Shown here one piece after another: positions 1 to 15,402 of a stretch of 64,000 nt of DNA; positions within the stretch are counted from its first letter, which is position 1, and every line of letters starts with the position of its first letter. The stretch is taken from the NCBI GenBank assembly GCA_026770025.1, contig JAMXDE010000053.1, positions 124,001 through 188,000 of the forward strand, given 5' to 3'. The position numbers were made by a program, and so were the translations under genes. This DNA comes from Craspedostauros australis (lineage: Eukaryota > Bacillariophyta > Bacillariophyceae > Mastogloiales > Achnanthaceae). The notes beneath the pieces are model-generated. The model did no database searches and was not told the origin of the DNA. It worked only from the letters and a program-made list of their open reading frames with translations.

Positions 1-1
1 C

Positions 2-418
2 GACGTCAATATCCAAGACAGTGGCGGCTTCACCCCACTTCATATTGTATGTCAAAATGGTCACTTGAATGTTGTCAAGTATCTACTGGAATCTTCCAAC
101 GCCGATGTCAACGCACAAACTACCATCGGCGTCACCTCACTTCATGTTGCATGCTTAAACGGTCACATGAATGTTGTGAAGTATCTACTGGAGTCTTCCA
201 ACGCCGATGTCAACGCACAAAACAACGAAGGCCTCACCTCACTTCATGCTGCATGTGTCCGCGGTCACTTGGATGTTGTCAAGTATCTGGTCGAGTCCAG
301 CAATGCTGACATCAATGTGCTATGCCGCAACTGCACACCTGCGATTATTGCTGCAGATCTTGGACACACTGAGATCGTTGATTTCCTTGCGACTTGGCAA
401 CAGGAGCATGGAGCGTAG
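2..418 (+). CDS. ankyrin-repeat protein, 5' end outside window
   Basis: The frame is open from base 2 and ends at a TAG at 416-418, so about 138 C-terminal residues are visible. It consists of three near-identical 34-residue ankyrin repeats with the consensus TSLHxACxxGHxxVVKYL followed by LESSNADVNAQ, and a fourth degenerate repeat (TPAIIAADLGHTEIVDFL) that caps the array. Ankyrin repeats are protein-interaction scaffolds, and no enzymatic domain is seen in this part. The repeats are also nearly identical at DNA level (the stretch encoding VVKYLLESSNADVNAQ recurs almost unchanged), which suggests recent expansion by unequal exchange. The start codon and any N-terminal domain lie before the window. 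Confidence 0.85.
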   Translation, partial: DVNIQDSGGFTPLHIVCQNGHLNVVKYLLESSNADVNAQTTIGVTSLHVACLNGHMNVVKYLLESSNADVNAQNNEGLTSLHAACVRGHLDVVKYLVESSNADINVLCRNCTPAIIAADLGHTEIVDFLATWQQEHGA

Positions 419-563
419 GTGCATAACACAGACTCATTGATGAATATACCTACTACCAATTAGAAGCACCACGACTACTCTGTGTTTCACAGTTTTATTG
501 TATGTATAATGCCATAAAGACGTCGGCACGGCCATCCACTCATGGCGCGGTCAAGTGCCAGTT

Positions 564-612
<49 letters not shown>

Positions 613-671
613 CCAATCAACCAACCACCAACCAACCAATCGATCCAGCTGGCCAATAGAGCTATTGCGAC
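419..671. other. intergenic, with tetranucleotide repeat
   Basis: Space between the convergent ends of the ankyrin gene and the glycosyltransferase gene. The only recognisable element is the AATC microsatellite listed separately. Confidence 0.7.
566..640. repeat. (AATC)n microsatellite
   Basis: About eleven uninterrupted AATC units grade into AACC/AATC variants. This is a simple tandem repeat in the intergenic space between two convergent genes. The same AATC motif recurs at 56130-56150 and 60600-60640. Confidence 0.95.
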
Positions 672-4086
<3,415 letters not shown>

Positions 4087-6249
4087 CGTTCCAATCTCGT
4101 GTGGTGCACTGTGGTGTGCGTTTGTGGTATCACATGTATGTTGAGCAGTCTTCGTGCCATGTGCGTCAGCAGTTGCGGCAGAAAGCAGAGCGTTCTGCTG
4201 TGCCCATGGTCATTTGGGAGAGTCCATCATCGCAGGTTGTGGATGGACACAAAGGACGAGGGCGTGTTGTTGAGATCCTTCACCTTTCTCACGTTCACAT
4301 GATCATGAACAACACACCAAGTTCTCATTTTCATTTTGTCTGTTTGATTTGATTTGATTTGATTTGTGAGGTTTTCTTTATTCGTACTAGTCGATACCGT
4401 CTTTTTGCCGGTTGATCGGCTTGGTCGATTGTTGGTATCTGAGTGTTCGGGTTCCAAACTCGAGTGAGAGAGGTTGGTTGGATTTCCGTCCCGCATTCGT
4501 GTTCATCTCTGTGGCACCAAACGCGAAGACTCGCCCGGACAACAGCCGCTCGATGATCCAACAAGAAGGCAAAGGAGACCATTGGTGCTCGTATCACACA
4601 CGCGGGTGCCGTACGCGTACTCCGCTCCGCTCTGCTCCATGCGATACTCCCTCATGTTTCTCGCGACCCATGGCTATCTCGATTCTTGCGCGCGCAGAGC
4701 CTGAGTGTGTCTTTCTCCTTCCGCGTCTGCTCCGTCGATCCGTGGCACAATCGCTTGTCCGGCCTCTCAAAATGTCAGGCACAGGAGCTTGTTTTGCCGT
4801 CCCTCTGTCACCAGTCTTCGAGACAGCACCGGCAGTCTTGTGCAACGGATCTTGGCGATGTGGTTGATGCTTCAGACGAAGGGGAACAAGGCCTTGCCGA
4901 GTGCAACGATGTTCATTCCAATAGTGAAGAAGTTGGAGTTATCCTACGTCATTTGCTTTCGGGATGTCTCATCTGCTGAACGATCCAACGAAGAGCCGCG
5001 ATGGGCGCTGTGTTCCATGGTCTTCGCCGATCTCAAGTCTGCGATGGATCCCAAGGCACGCATTCGCAGAAAGTGAGAAGTTGCTGAATGCGAACCATTT
5101 GCTTGTCGATCGCGGTCCCGTGGATGAGTTTCCTTCCTTTGGCAATTGGTTGTTTGGATAGAGCCCTTGCACGAGTGGAGAGAGAGAGAGAGACGATCGT
5201 TGATGGCGGCAGCGTCATGCACTTGTCGCAGCCAGCAAGCCGATTTGTAGTTGTATGAAGTGGTCAAACCACGAGCTACGAGCGACTGCCTTGTTCCGCA
5301 AACACAAACATCCACAACAACACGCACCTCTTGGAGCTCATTCGGAATTTTGTGAGACTTGCCCATGACAGCCCAGAAAGTCGTCGATCGAGGATTCTTT
5401 GTTCGTTCATCACTAACCGAGGGATACTCCACCGAGAGCGACAAGACAGCGACATCGACTGAGGAATTGTCATTGCGGCGTCTTATGCCTTTTGATGACG
5501 TCGAGTGCAATACTCTCTTTGCTCTGTGTTTTTACAGTGTTTTCTCTTGGGTGATCGTCGCAGTACGAGTAGTAGTATGGCAGAGTACATTGAAAGCACA
5601 GAAGGGCCTTCTTCTTCGTGTACACTGGAGAAATCATTTGTGAACGTGGTATTGCATTGGGCCTAGCCACGAAGAAGGCAGAAGTGTGGCGAAAGGCACA
5701 AAGTGATGATTTGTGTTCCTCGTGGTTGCTCCGGGTGGAAACAACGGCGAGAATTGGCGATTGCGGATCGTTCAGGTCGCGCTGCCATGACGCACTGCCA
5801 TGACGCGCCACCAGCACCAGGGTGTGTGTATCAACACCAACACTGCACCCATTTGTTGTCGGAAGCGCTGTGACCCCACAGATACGCCAAAGTCGTCCTG
5901 AGCACACCAGCCATAAAATCGCTCCACCCTCCTGTCGGAATTGACTTGCCCTCGTCCCACGAGCACGTACGTACCGGCAGTATCATTATCAACATTATCA
6001 ACATCTACATTGTCAACAGCAGGAGTGAACAAGCGAAAGGAAGGATGATCCAAACTCGTTCCGTTGGTTGAGATGCAATCCTCCCATTCTCCTGACTTGC
6101 CAATTCATTCCTCACATCTCTCACCACATCTCTTCAACCATTATCACGTCACAACCTTCACTATTGGAACAAGTGCAGCAACCGCACAATACATGCGACC
6201 ATAGGCACCGTATACTACATCGAGCAGCACAAGCATCGACCCGCGCGCC
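4087..6249. other. intergenic, no gene supported
   Basis: This 2.2 kb lies between the divergent starts of the glycosyltransferase and the cyclase. Short open frames exist on both strands, but none shows recognisable domains, a biased composition or splice-joined continuity. A TTTGA pentamer repeat lies at about 4344-4367 and a GA run at 5177-5192. Both 5' regulatory regions must be here, but I see no specific site. Confidence 0.5.
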
Positions 6250-9200
6250 ATGATGGAGCACAGTGTGAATAGCACCACCAACATGGACAACATCAGCATC
6301 GCCAACGGCAACGATGGTGAAGACAAGTATGATGACTCAAGCGCAGGTGGTGACTTGGCTGGGACTATGGAGAGCCATAACCACAGACACAGACAGAACA
6401 TCGACTCTCAGCAACAGCAGCCTGGCGACGCCGAGGAACACATGCAGAGCGAAGTCGACTCGACGATCGAAGAAGAAATCTCCATGAATTCCTCGCGATC
6501 CGTGGCCACGAGCCATGCCACCGCAGCTGGACACATGCGACACCTCGATGCGGAGCAGCACAGATTGGGGAGACGTGAAACGAAGAGGGTCACGTGCGCC
6601 CGGTTCATCGTCTTTGGAATCCTCATGACATCGGCCATCACAGTGTCCACCCTTGTGTACTACTTCGTCCGCAACGATGAGGAGAAGGACTTTTGCAATC
6701 ACTTCGATGCGCATGTAAGTTCAGATCCTCTCGAGCTGGCTGGGTGATGGTGTTGACTTTGGACGAAGAAGGATCCTATTACATCATGGTTCTTCTGAGA
6801 TTCATGTCAGGTCCGCTCCTTCCTATTTCCCAGGCGTGTCTCTCGCCTTCCCCCCTTATCATCGATTTTATCACTCATCTGATCTCATCCTCGCTATCAT
6901 CACCGCCTCCCTCTCTTCTTGGAACCACCTCCACTCATCGCCACCATGTCGTCGATTGCAACACTCTGCCTTGCTATACTGCAACGACCACTGTTTGCCA
7001 CGCATACGTACGAGTAGGCCAGCCGCATCCTGGAGCTCTTTCACAAGTCCGTCGAAAACAAACTGAAGGCGCTGGACTCCTTTTCCTCATCCGTTACATC
7101 CTACGCGATCGACAGCGGATCGACGTTCCCAAATGTCACGATTCGTAAGTCTTCTGGCGCGAGTATGGTCAAGAGTTGGTGGCGCCGTTCGTTTGCTCAT
7201 TCGTTCTATTGCTCCTTCTGTAGGTCGGCCACCTGCACTTTCTGCTCCAGACATTCTGATCGCTCACCGCTCTACTTGCTGTTTTCATCTCTGTCTGTCT
7301 CTTTCGTAAATCGTGGCACTTGTACTGTTCCGTCACCATCGTTGACGCTCCTACCCGTGATTCGACGCCTCAGCCAACATGGAGGTTCGAGGTAATGCTG
7401 CCCGAGTCAACGCGGAGGCTCTTCTCATTTACTATCTGCCTCTGGTCCACGACGAGGATCGGGCTGGATGGGAGGCGTATGCGAAAGCGCATGCCAATCA
7501 TCTACCAGCGGCATTGGCGGCCGATGATGTCCTTCGCCGACAGCAAGACGTGGAGTTTGGATACGATCCCACTCGCCGCATGCTTCTCAACAGCCTCAAC
7601 GGCAACGAACAAGCACAGCAGGCCAAGCAAGGGCATGCTTCCCAAACGAAGCGCTCCCTGGAGGAATCGCCTCCACCGGGTTACCGTGAGCACATCTTTG
7701 ATATCACAACTTTGGGAGCAGACAGTTACGGACCAGAACCGATCGGTTCCGGGCCCTTCCTTCCAATCTGGCAGATGACACCGGTGATCGACCTTGTCCC
7801 GGCCTTGAATCTCAACATGCTCAGCTACAATTTCCTGAAGGGCGTGCTCACAGCCGCTTACACCAGCGGGGAGGCAGTCGTCGGCCGAGTCATCAACCTC
7901 CAGGATCCAGTCCTGTCGGACAAAATCCGGGAAGACAATGTTGATACCTTCCAGATCTTTTTGGATCGTGGGCAATTCCGACACGACAGCCAGGGCTACT
8001 TCGGTGACCCCGTCAGCCCCGTGAACTACCCCGTCTTTGATAGCTTCGGAAAAGACAGGAAGGTCGTCGGCATCATGTACACCTCCATCTACTGGAGGTT
8101 GTACTTTGAGAGTCTGCTGTCGGAGGACGTGAAGGGCATCGTGTGCGTCCTGGAAAACACGCTCAACCAGACCTTTTCCTTCCGTTTGGACGGATCGCGG
8201 GTGACCTACATTGGCAAGAGCGATCGCCACGATCCCAAGTACGACAGCATGGGGCATGAAGCCAACATCGCCGAGTACGTGGCGAGCATAGCATCGCCCG
8301 AGACCCGGTCCTACACATCCGTCAAGCTCAACCGCGATCACTCCAACTACAGGATCCGAGTCTACCCGACATCGAACCTTGAGGATGAGTTCGTCTCGAC
8401 GCGACCGATTTGGTACGCCCTCGTCGTGGGCCTGGTCTTTGTGTTCACGTCGGCCGTCTTCATCTTTTACGATTACTTGGTGGAGCACCGCCAACGGCTC
8501 GTCATGGACCAGGCCATCAAATCAGGCGCCGTCGTTTCATCGCTGTTCCCAGAGAACGTCCGCGATCGGTTGTACAGTCATCACGGGAACGACGGCGGCA
8601 ACAAGGGCAACAACGGGAATGGTATCGGCGGAATGGCAATTGCTGGTCGAGGCGGTGCACTCAACATCACAAAGGGCCGGCAACAAGCATCTCTGCATCC
8701 TCAGCCCAACCAACCGTTGAATGCGTTCCTGGATAAGGAAGAAGTCAAGACGGACGCCACCGTCGTCAGCAACACCACCAGCCGCCCCATCGCCGACAAG
8801 TTCGAACACACGACTATCCTGTTCGCGGATATTGCGGGCTTCACCAAGTGGAGTTCGACGCGCACACCAGAGCAAGTGTTTGACTTGCTGGAGACGTTGT
8901 TCGGGACATTCGATCGGTTGGCGCGGCGCCACAACGTGTTCAAGGTCGAAACGATCGGAGATTGTTACATGGCGGCAACCGGATTGCCGTCACCACGCGT
9001 ACGTCATGAATTGCGCCGGGACGTTTGTACATTGCGTATGGTATGTTGAGTGTTGTCAAGGGCTTTCACCATGGGAGAGCTCCGAGGGTTCGAACCATCG
9101 GAGCGTCGCTGAAATGACGATGATGACGCATGATCGTGATCATGACCTTGGTGATACCATTGTCGATGATAACAAACTCACGAACTCTCTTGCTCATGGT

Positions 9201-9759
9201 CCTAAACGTGACCACGAATACACAATTTTGAACGCACAACTTTGAACGCAACAATCACAACGACATAAACGAAATCGAAATTTGCGTTGCGCAGGCCGAT
9301 CACGCAGTAGCGATGGTGCAGTTCGCGCATGACTGCCTTCGGAAGATGCATTCTCTGCGACACTCCCTGTCCAAGACCCTGGGTTTGGATACGCTGGAGC
9401 TGGAGATGAGAGTGGGCCTGCATTCGGGACCTGTGACGGCTGGCGTGCTGCGCGGAGAAAAGTCCAGGTTCCAGTTGTTCGGGGATACCGTGAACACGGC
9501 ATCTCGGATGGAGAGCAGCGGAGAACGAAGCCGAGTGCACTGCTCGCAGGCCACGGCGGATGAGCTGATAGCCCAAGGATACACGGAATGGTTGCAGAGG
9601 CGGCATTCCACGGTGGAAGTGAAGGGGAAGGGGGAGATGCAAACCTACTTCGTCTCTATCAAGGCGGAGCGGAGTCAGCGGTCGTCAGGCAACGGTGACA
9701 TGCTCTCGTTGCCGGGACACAACGCACTGCTGAATGCCAACAATGACGAAGAGCAGTAG
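6250..9759 (+). CDS. membrane class III nucleotidyl cyclase, four exons
   Basis: Exons 6250-6714, 7018-7144, 7374-8998 and 9295-9759 join in frame to 893 residues; donors are GTAAGT, GTAAGT and GTACGT. The order is an acidic, Gln-rich N-terminus, TM1 (about 118-140, FIVFGILMTSAITVSTLVYY), an outer sensor-like region of about 400 residues, TM2 (about 543-568), a Gly/Asn linker, and a class III cyclase domain from about 673. Metal ligands are in FADIAGFT and VETIGDCY; the transition-state Asn/Arg are in FGDTVNTASRMES. The domain makes cGMP or cAMP on the cytosolic side. Glu in VETIGD is the guanylyl-type base-selecting residue, but the second position is Gln (RFQLFGD) rather than Cys, so substrate is uncertain. 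Paired TMs around an outer domain are common in diatom receptor-type cyclases. Confidence 0.9.
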
Positions 9760-10028
9760 GTACGCAGGTAGAGGCAGGTATATATGCAGGCAGGCAGGTA
9801 GGTAGGGGATACGACTCCAGTAGACATTTTACACATATCCAAGTATGCTATGCTATGCTATAGTATGATACGGGATTGCATCACTCTGCTGCACACTGCT
9901 CTATGCATATCTCCAACTGCGTACCGTGCGAATACTACTCCTGGTATGCAATGGAGTTGTCTAATGTATGATGTAATACCATACAATGATAGTTCTTGCA
10001 GACAACCACACGATGCGCACCTCTATCC

Positions 10029-10811
10029 CTAGAACCTCGCCAGAACATCGGGCATCTCCACCACCGTGTATTCCTCTTCCTCAATGACGACCTCACCGCC
10101 CGCGTAATCCCTGAACTTGATGGTGTCGCCCTGCGAGACCGACATGGGTGATAGCTGTCCGTTGGAGGCGATGCGTCCCGGACCCACCTTCATGACGGTG
10201 CCGGTCGATGGCCGCTTTTCGGAATTCTTGGTGCTACCCAGCAGCAATCCGCCTTCCGTCTGCGTTTCGCTGAAATCGACGTGCACGAGCACCTTGTCGC
10301 TGATCGTGTCGACGCTGTCCAGCTTCAACTCGCCGCCGCCGAACTTGACGAGCACGTCAGTATCGCGGATTAATGTGTGCTTGACGCCGTCGACGTCGAG
10401 CTCGGTGCCGTCGAATTCACCGTAGACGACGCCGTCGCCGGGCTGCAGCGGGATGGGACAGTACTTGCCCGTCTCGGAGTCCGTGATGCCGGGTCCCACG
10501 GCCACCACGGTGCCTTCCGTCTTTTGGATTTTGGCGGATTCTGACAGCAGGATGCCAGCGTCCGTCTTGTCGGCGGCTTCGGCGATCTTGACGAGGATGA
10601 AGTTGTTGACGGGTTGCACGGCTCCCACGATCTCGCGGTTCTCGACCTTCACGGACAGGCGCGTGGCGGGGGCATTGCCATGCGAGGCCTGTCGTTGTGC
10701 CGATGGCACCACGGTCTGCGTGGCTGCTGTGGATGGAAGGAAGGCTGCCGTGAATGCCGATGCGCTGCTGGTGGCCAAAGCCGATGTCAGAAGCAAGGTT
10801 GCGAATTTCAT
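10029..10811 (-). CDS. CPN20: plastid 20 kDa co-chaperonin (tandem Cpn10 domains)
   Basis: 260 residues from ATG at 10811 to TAG at 10029. The N-terminus MKFATLLLTSALATSSASAF is a signal peptide ending in an ASAF motif, the bipartite targeting signal of diatom plastids. Two Cpn10-fold domains follow (about 60-155 and 165-258), each with the GTVxxVGPG signature (GTVVAVGPG; GTVMKVGPG) and each with a mobile-loop-like segment (AGILLSE; EGGLLLG). Such double co-chaperonins cap the stromal Cpn60 chaperonin and assist folding of Rubisco and other stromal proteins. The frame stays open upstream to 11162, but the ATG at 10811 gives the targeting sequence, so the extra part is taken as 5' leader. Its paralogue lies immediately upstream on the same strand. 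Confidence 0.93.
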   Translation of the reverse strand: MKFATLLLTSALATSSASAFTAAFLPSTAATQTVVPSAQRQASHGNAPATRLSVKVENREIVGAVQPVNNFILVKIAEAADKTDAGILLSESAKIQKTEGTVVAVGPGITDSETGKYCPIPLQPGDGVVYGEFDGTELDVDGVKHTLIRDTDVLVKFGGGELKLDSVDTISDKVLVHVDFSETQTEGGLLLGSTKNSEKRPSTGTVMKVGPGRIASNGQLSPMSVSQGDTIKFRDYAGGEVVIEEEEYTVVEMPDVLARF

Positions 10812-11658
10812 GGTGTGTGTGTCGTGTTTGCGTGATTGTGATTGTGATTGTGTGGATGTATGATGGGTATGATGGGTATGATGAGTCTCGGGACGCAGAG
10901 AGGGCTGATGGGAGGTGATGTGATGATCGCTTTGATCGATGATGCGTTGACTGCTTTGATGTGTCTGGTGTCGTCTGTGGTCGGCTTTGAATTCCATGGT
11001 AAAAATCAAACAACCCAAACATTTTGATGGGCAAACGTCAGTTCGGTGGCACGGACAGACGGGAATCACGCCACGGATTGACCAAGAAGGTGCCGACCAG
11101 TATCTTTTGATTAGAGGTGAGGACGTGTCGCGAGTGTTGCAGGAGAGTAGAGTAGAGTACATTTTATTAGTATTGTATTATAGCAGAGTAGAGTAGATGG
11201 GACCACCTTCTCTGCGGATGGAGCACCCTGCCTCTCCAGTTCCTCTCTTTGGTGTATCGCACCTTCAACAATGGAACAATACCACATGTGCGGGGACTGG
11301 TAGCCGAAGCAACCATATCCGTAGTACGTAGACATACCAGCATGATCAGAAGAGAATTGAATAACGTCTCGCATTGTACAATAACGATGTTCGAAGATAC
11401 CAGCACAGCCGAAAGAAAAACTTTGAAGCAGGGCACAAGTGCTCTCTACTCCTAGGTGCCAATACTAGTGATGCTCTAACCCATGTAGCCTGGCCTAGTC
11501 TAAGGTACCGACCATTGTGGCGTCGTTGGTGCTGTCGTTGCTGCCATTGCTCTGGTCGTTCACGTGAAGCGAGTGCTCGTTTTGTTTGAAGCGCGTGCAA
11601 CCGATCAATGGACCGGTCCACCATGTCAACTATTCCGCCTTTTGCTTTGCCTTGATCT
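10812..11658. other. intergenic between the two Cpn20 paralogues
   Basis: Holds the leader and presumably the promoter of the Cpn20 gene at 10029-10811 and the 3' end of its paralogue. Nothing else is recognised apart from a small AGAGT-rich patch near 11145-11195. Confidence 0.6.
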
Positions 11659-12462
11659 CTAGAATTTGGCCACGATGTCCATCATCCGCACGACGATGTA
11701 CTCCAGGTCATCGATGGTCACAGATGCACCTGCGAAGTCACGGAATTTGATCATGTCGTCCACCTGGACCTCCATCGGCATGATCTCACCGTTCGTCGCC
11801 AGTCTGCCAGGTCCCACCTTGACGACGGTACCGACCGATGGTCGCTTTTCCGACGTCGAGGACTTGGCAAGCAGGATGCCGCCGGTCGCCACAGCGTTCG
11901 TCTTCTGCTTCTGCTCCACCTCCACCAGCACGTTGTCCCGAATCACCGCGGCGTTGGCGATGGTCTGATCGGTCTCGCCATCCTCGCTGCCTGGGTACCG
12001 CACCAGGACGTCGTCGTCCATGATGAGCAGGTACTTCTCGCCATCAATCTCGAGGTCCGTGCCGCATCCCTTGGGGTACACGACGACGTCGTGGACGGAC
12101 ACTGGCATGGGGTAGTACGTGCCGGTGTCCTGATGCGTCTTGCCAGGCCCGGCCGCGATCACGACGCCCTCCGTCTTCTTCTCCTTGGACTTGCCCGTCA
12201 GGAACAATCCGCCTTCCGTGGCCTCGACGGGTCCCGTCTTCTTGAGCAGCACCATGTTGTTGGTTGGCACGAATGTCTCGATGCCGCCCTCGGTGGTCTT
12301 GCCATCGACGCGCAGGAATAGCCGCGTGTCGCATTGTGGAGCGATGGCGATGGCGCTGCGGGTGGCTGGCAGGCTTGGTGCGAAGGCTAACGTCGTTCCA
12401 TGGTTGGAACGCTGCCAGGCCAGACACAGGCCGAATGTCGCGCTGAGCATCGAGAGTCTCAT
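11659..12462 (-). CDS. second plastid Cpn20-like co-chaperonin
   Basis: 267 residues from the ATG at 12462 to TAG at 11659; an upstream GTG in the same frame was not used. The N-terminus MRLSMLSATFGLCLAWQ is a short signal peptide, and TLAFAPSLPATR carries the plastid phenylalanine motif. Two Cpn10-type domains follow, with GVVIAAGPGK and GTVVKVGPGR signatures and loop-like EGGLFLTG and GGILLAK segments; the end is MDIVAKF, close to PDVLARF of its neighbour. It is the same family as the gene at 10029-10811 but clearly diverged through most of its length, so the pair is an old tandem duplication. The role is probably stromal Cpn60 co-chaperone; specialisation is possible but not shown. Confidence 0.9.
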   Translation of the reverse strand: MRLSMLSATFGLCLAWQRSNHGTTLAFAPSLPATRSAIAIAPQCDTRLFLRVDGKTTEGGIETFVPTNNMVLLKKTGPVEATEGGLFLTGKSKEKKTEGVVIAAGPGKTHQDTGTYYPMPVSVHDVVVYPKGCGTDLEIDGEKYLLIMDDDVLVRYPGSEDGETDQTIANAAVIRDNVLVEVEQKQKTNAVATGGILLAKSSTSEKRPSVGTVVKVGPGRLATNGEIMPMEVQVDDMIKFRDFAGASVTIDDLEYIVVRMMDIVAKF

Positions 12463-15402
12463 GATAATCACTTTGGTCGAGAATTATTTGCTTCGCGTAG
12501 CGTGACGTATCGTCGAGTGCAGTGCAATGCTGTGCTGTGTAGTGCTGTGTAGTGTTGTGGAGCAAGGTCTTTGGCTCAGAAGAGAGATGGCGCGGCGGTG
12601 TTGTTGATCTTTCATCATGGTCGGCAGCCATCACCCCAAGCAACGTCGTGAGGTTGTTGGTGATGCCTTTGATGTTCTTGCGTTGATTTTTTTGATGGCT
12701 CGACCCAAACCATCGCAACGTCAGCTATCGTACTACCGGACGGACGCATTATATGATCGTTGATTCATTCATGGAAGCAAACGTGCACGTTGTACTCCGT
12801 TTTGTTCGTTCATCGATGATACGACTCGAACAAGTCCAGAACGGACATATCACGACTCATTTCGGGGATTGTCCATGTCTGTCAACTCCGACTTGTCACT
12901 GTTGTCACCATTCCCACATCCAACGGTCCGAAAAGGAGTCGACCCCAAACTCGTGACACATCGATGAGGCAACCGCTCCTGGATTGGTTGTGGTTTGTCG
13001 GCGGTCAGACGGTGGAAAATGGGTTTCTCGTTGCGCGGTGAAGTGGAAACGTGACGTCACGCCGACGTTCGCATCTTCACGCAGACAACGTGACGCGCAA
13101 ACACCCCCTCTGTGGAATCGCGCAATCTGCCGATGACTGGCAACTTGAAGTGAGGAACGGAACCGTTATCCTCATCGTTGTGCGAATGCGGTTTCAATTG
13201 ATTTCCACGTGACAATTCGATTTGTCACATTCACGAATGCTGGGGATGTGCTCAAAGTCATGGATGAAGACGCTTCGCGATGACCGCCTGTGATGTGGTT
13301 GTGGCAGCACCTGTGGGAGGAAAGATACGAAGTTTGTTTTCTCACTGAACGAAGAAAAATGATGCCAAGGGCAGCAGATGCCGAGGCGAAGACAAAACAG
13401 ATCGGTTTGGGGGAGGGGGAGAGAGACTGGGGGGATGGAGATGGAGGGAGGAGCTTTCCCGCGACCTGGATGTTTGCGTTCGCACAGACGAAGACAGGTG
13501 TGCGAGTGGAAACACCAGCACTGTGGCGACAGCCATAGGCGACCATGGGGCACAGAGTCGGCGAAAGCCTCCCTCTTTCTCTCGCTTGTGACCGCATCAT
13601 GCGTTTCTCACCATCGCGATAGCAGCGACAACAACAACAGCCGCCACAGCTGGTTGGTGCGCATGGCATGGCATGACACGAACATGTTTGTTTGGATGGT
13701 GACGATGTCTCATTCGCCGAGGTGGAGAGGGCGGGACATGCATGCGATTGCCTTCATCTGTTCCCCTTCATTTTGGTTGGATGAAAGGAATGAATTCCTC
13801 CAGCCAGACGGGCGGTGACCAACTTCGATGCAGAGCGAGGGGAGGAGGAGATAATTGGGCCTCATCCATCTTGCCCCGTCTCTTGTGTCTTTGTTGTGTG
13901 TGTGATTGGCCTCCGAGCCTGATGTCCCTTGGTGTCATTCGACCTCAGCAACTTGTAGTAGGGAGTACTATTGCTCGTTGGAGTGTGGGGCAGGAACGCG
14001 AAGTATCAGAGGAAGATGAACATGAGAGTCACAGCGTCGTCCACCAAATGGCAGCAACGACAGTCCCGCCATGGGTGGCTGCGACCATTCCGGCAGCGAG
14101 AACAGAAAAACTGGAACGCTGCAACCTTTCGTGGACATTTGCATCGGCAGATCGTGGATCGCGAGGTTGAGGATGAAATCAAGACCAGGGACACTTGGTT
14201 TTGCTCTGGGTGATGAGTGAGGCCTGATGAAAAACAGAGGGGCGATAAATAGTCTTCCACCGCTGTGGATTCCGCTCGGCCAACTGGCAATTGCAGCAGA
14301 TGGCGGCATCTTCATCGGATGGCCCCCTGTCTGAAAATGAGAACAGTTGCCAAACGCAGAGTGCCAGCATTTGTGACGGTGCCAGCGACTACTGGACAAA
14401 CACGGATGATGAACGGCTGTTGGTTTGGTTGCGTGGAGGGGCCGTGTGCGTACTTGCGGGGGTGCATTTGTCCCATGATGCGCCCTTCATGGGCCTTGTG
14501 GTTTGCGTGTATGGCCATGATGCGGCTGTTTGAGTATTGGTGTTGAGTGTCGATGATGAACGACGACGATGATGACATCGTGTGCGGAGGGGTGTGTGGT
14601 CGCCGACTCTGCGATGACAGTGCACTCTCGCGCGTTTTAGCATAACCGCCGTGCAAGTCACATTCACATCTGCATCTGTGAAGAAGAGAAGCCTTTTCCT
14701 ATTCGACCTAATTCTCATTTTATCAATACCCGCTTGCATCCTCTGTCAGCTGCCTGCTGGCACCGATCAGCGACATCGTCCAGCGTGGTGAGTGTTGGAA
14801 GGCCTCTGTGTGTGACTCTCTCTTCTTCCACTTCTCCACAGCGCAAACACCGTTTCGCTTTGTGGTGTTGGCATCACCCACATGCGGTTCTGCGTCAAAA
14901 CGAGGGGGTCATTTTTCTTCCCACACAAGATTTTTGAATCCCACCCCAAAAGAGACACACGGAGATCCAATCACTGCACTGTTCCCACGTACTCTCAACC
15001 GTGCATGTCATCGTGTGCGCGTACAACACAAAGCCAAAAACTGATTCCTTCTCATTCTTCCACACTCTCCAACATCACACAAATTTGGGAACTCCACCAC
15101 GCAAAAAGCAAGGGACGCGTTGCAAACAACACGAAACAGGCACAAAACGAACACGCGCGAAAGTGCTCTTCACTCAACCACCACAACCATTGATAGCCGA
15201 AGCCAAACCACAAAACGCAAGTGCGCTCATCCAAGCCCACACAAGGCCAGACACTTCATCACAAATCCAACAACAGCAACAGCAACAACAACAATAGCAA
15301 GAGAGACATTGACAGACACAGACACTTGCTCCTCAACACTCATAAAGACGCAAAGACACCAACGCAAAGCATCCAACAAGAAGCGAACAAACAAACGAGA
15401 AA
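12463..15402. other. long intergenic region, no gene supported
   Basis: This 2.9 kb lies between the divergent Cpn20-like gene and the Gln-rich protein gene. Several open frames of 60-165 codons overlap on both strands, but none has a recognisable domain or consistent coding look. The last 400 bases before 15403 are rich in CAA/ACA and depleted of T, like a long 5' leader of the following gene. Confidence 0.5.

Noticed and set aside
4944-5510. 188-codon minus-strand frame in the 4087-6249 gap
   Set aside because: Arg/Ser-rich, with no recognisable motif, splice context or targeting signal; probably chance.
9070-9115. Possible tRNA T-arm (GGGTTCGAACC) in cyclase intron 3
   Set aside because: The flanking bases do not make a proper T-stem, D-arm or acceptor stem.
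10812-11162. N-terminal extension of the first Cpn20 gene
   Set aside because: The frame is open but would bury the signal peptide and ASAF motif; His/Thr/Ser low-complexity content fits an untranslated leader.
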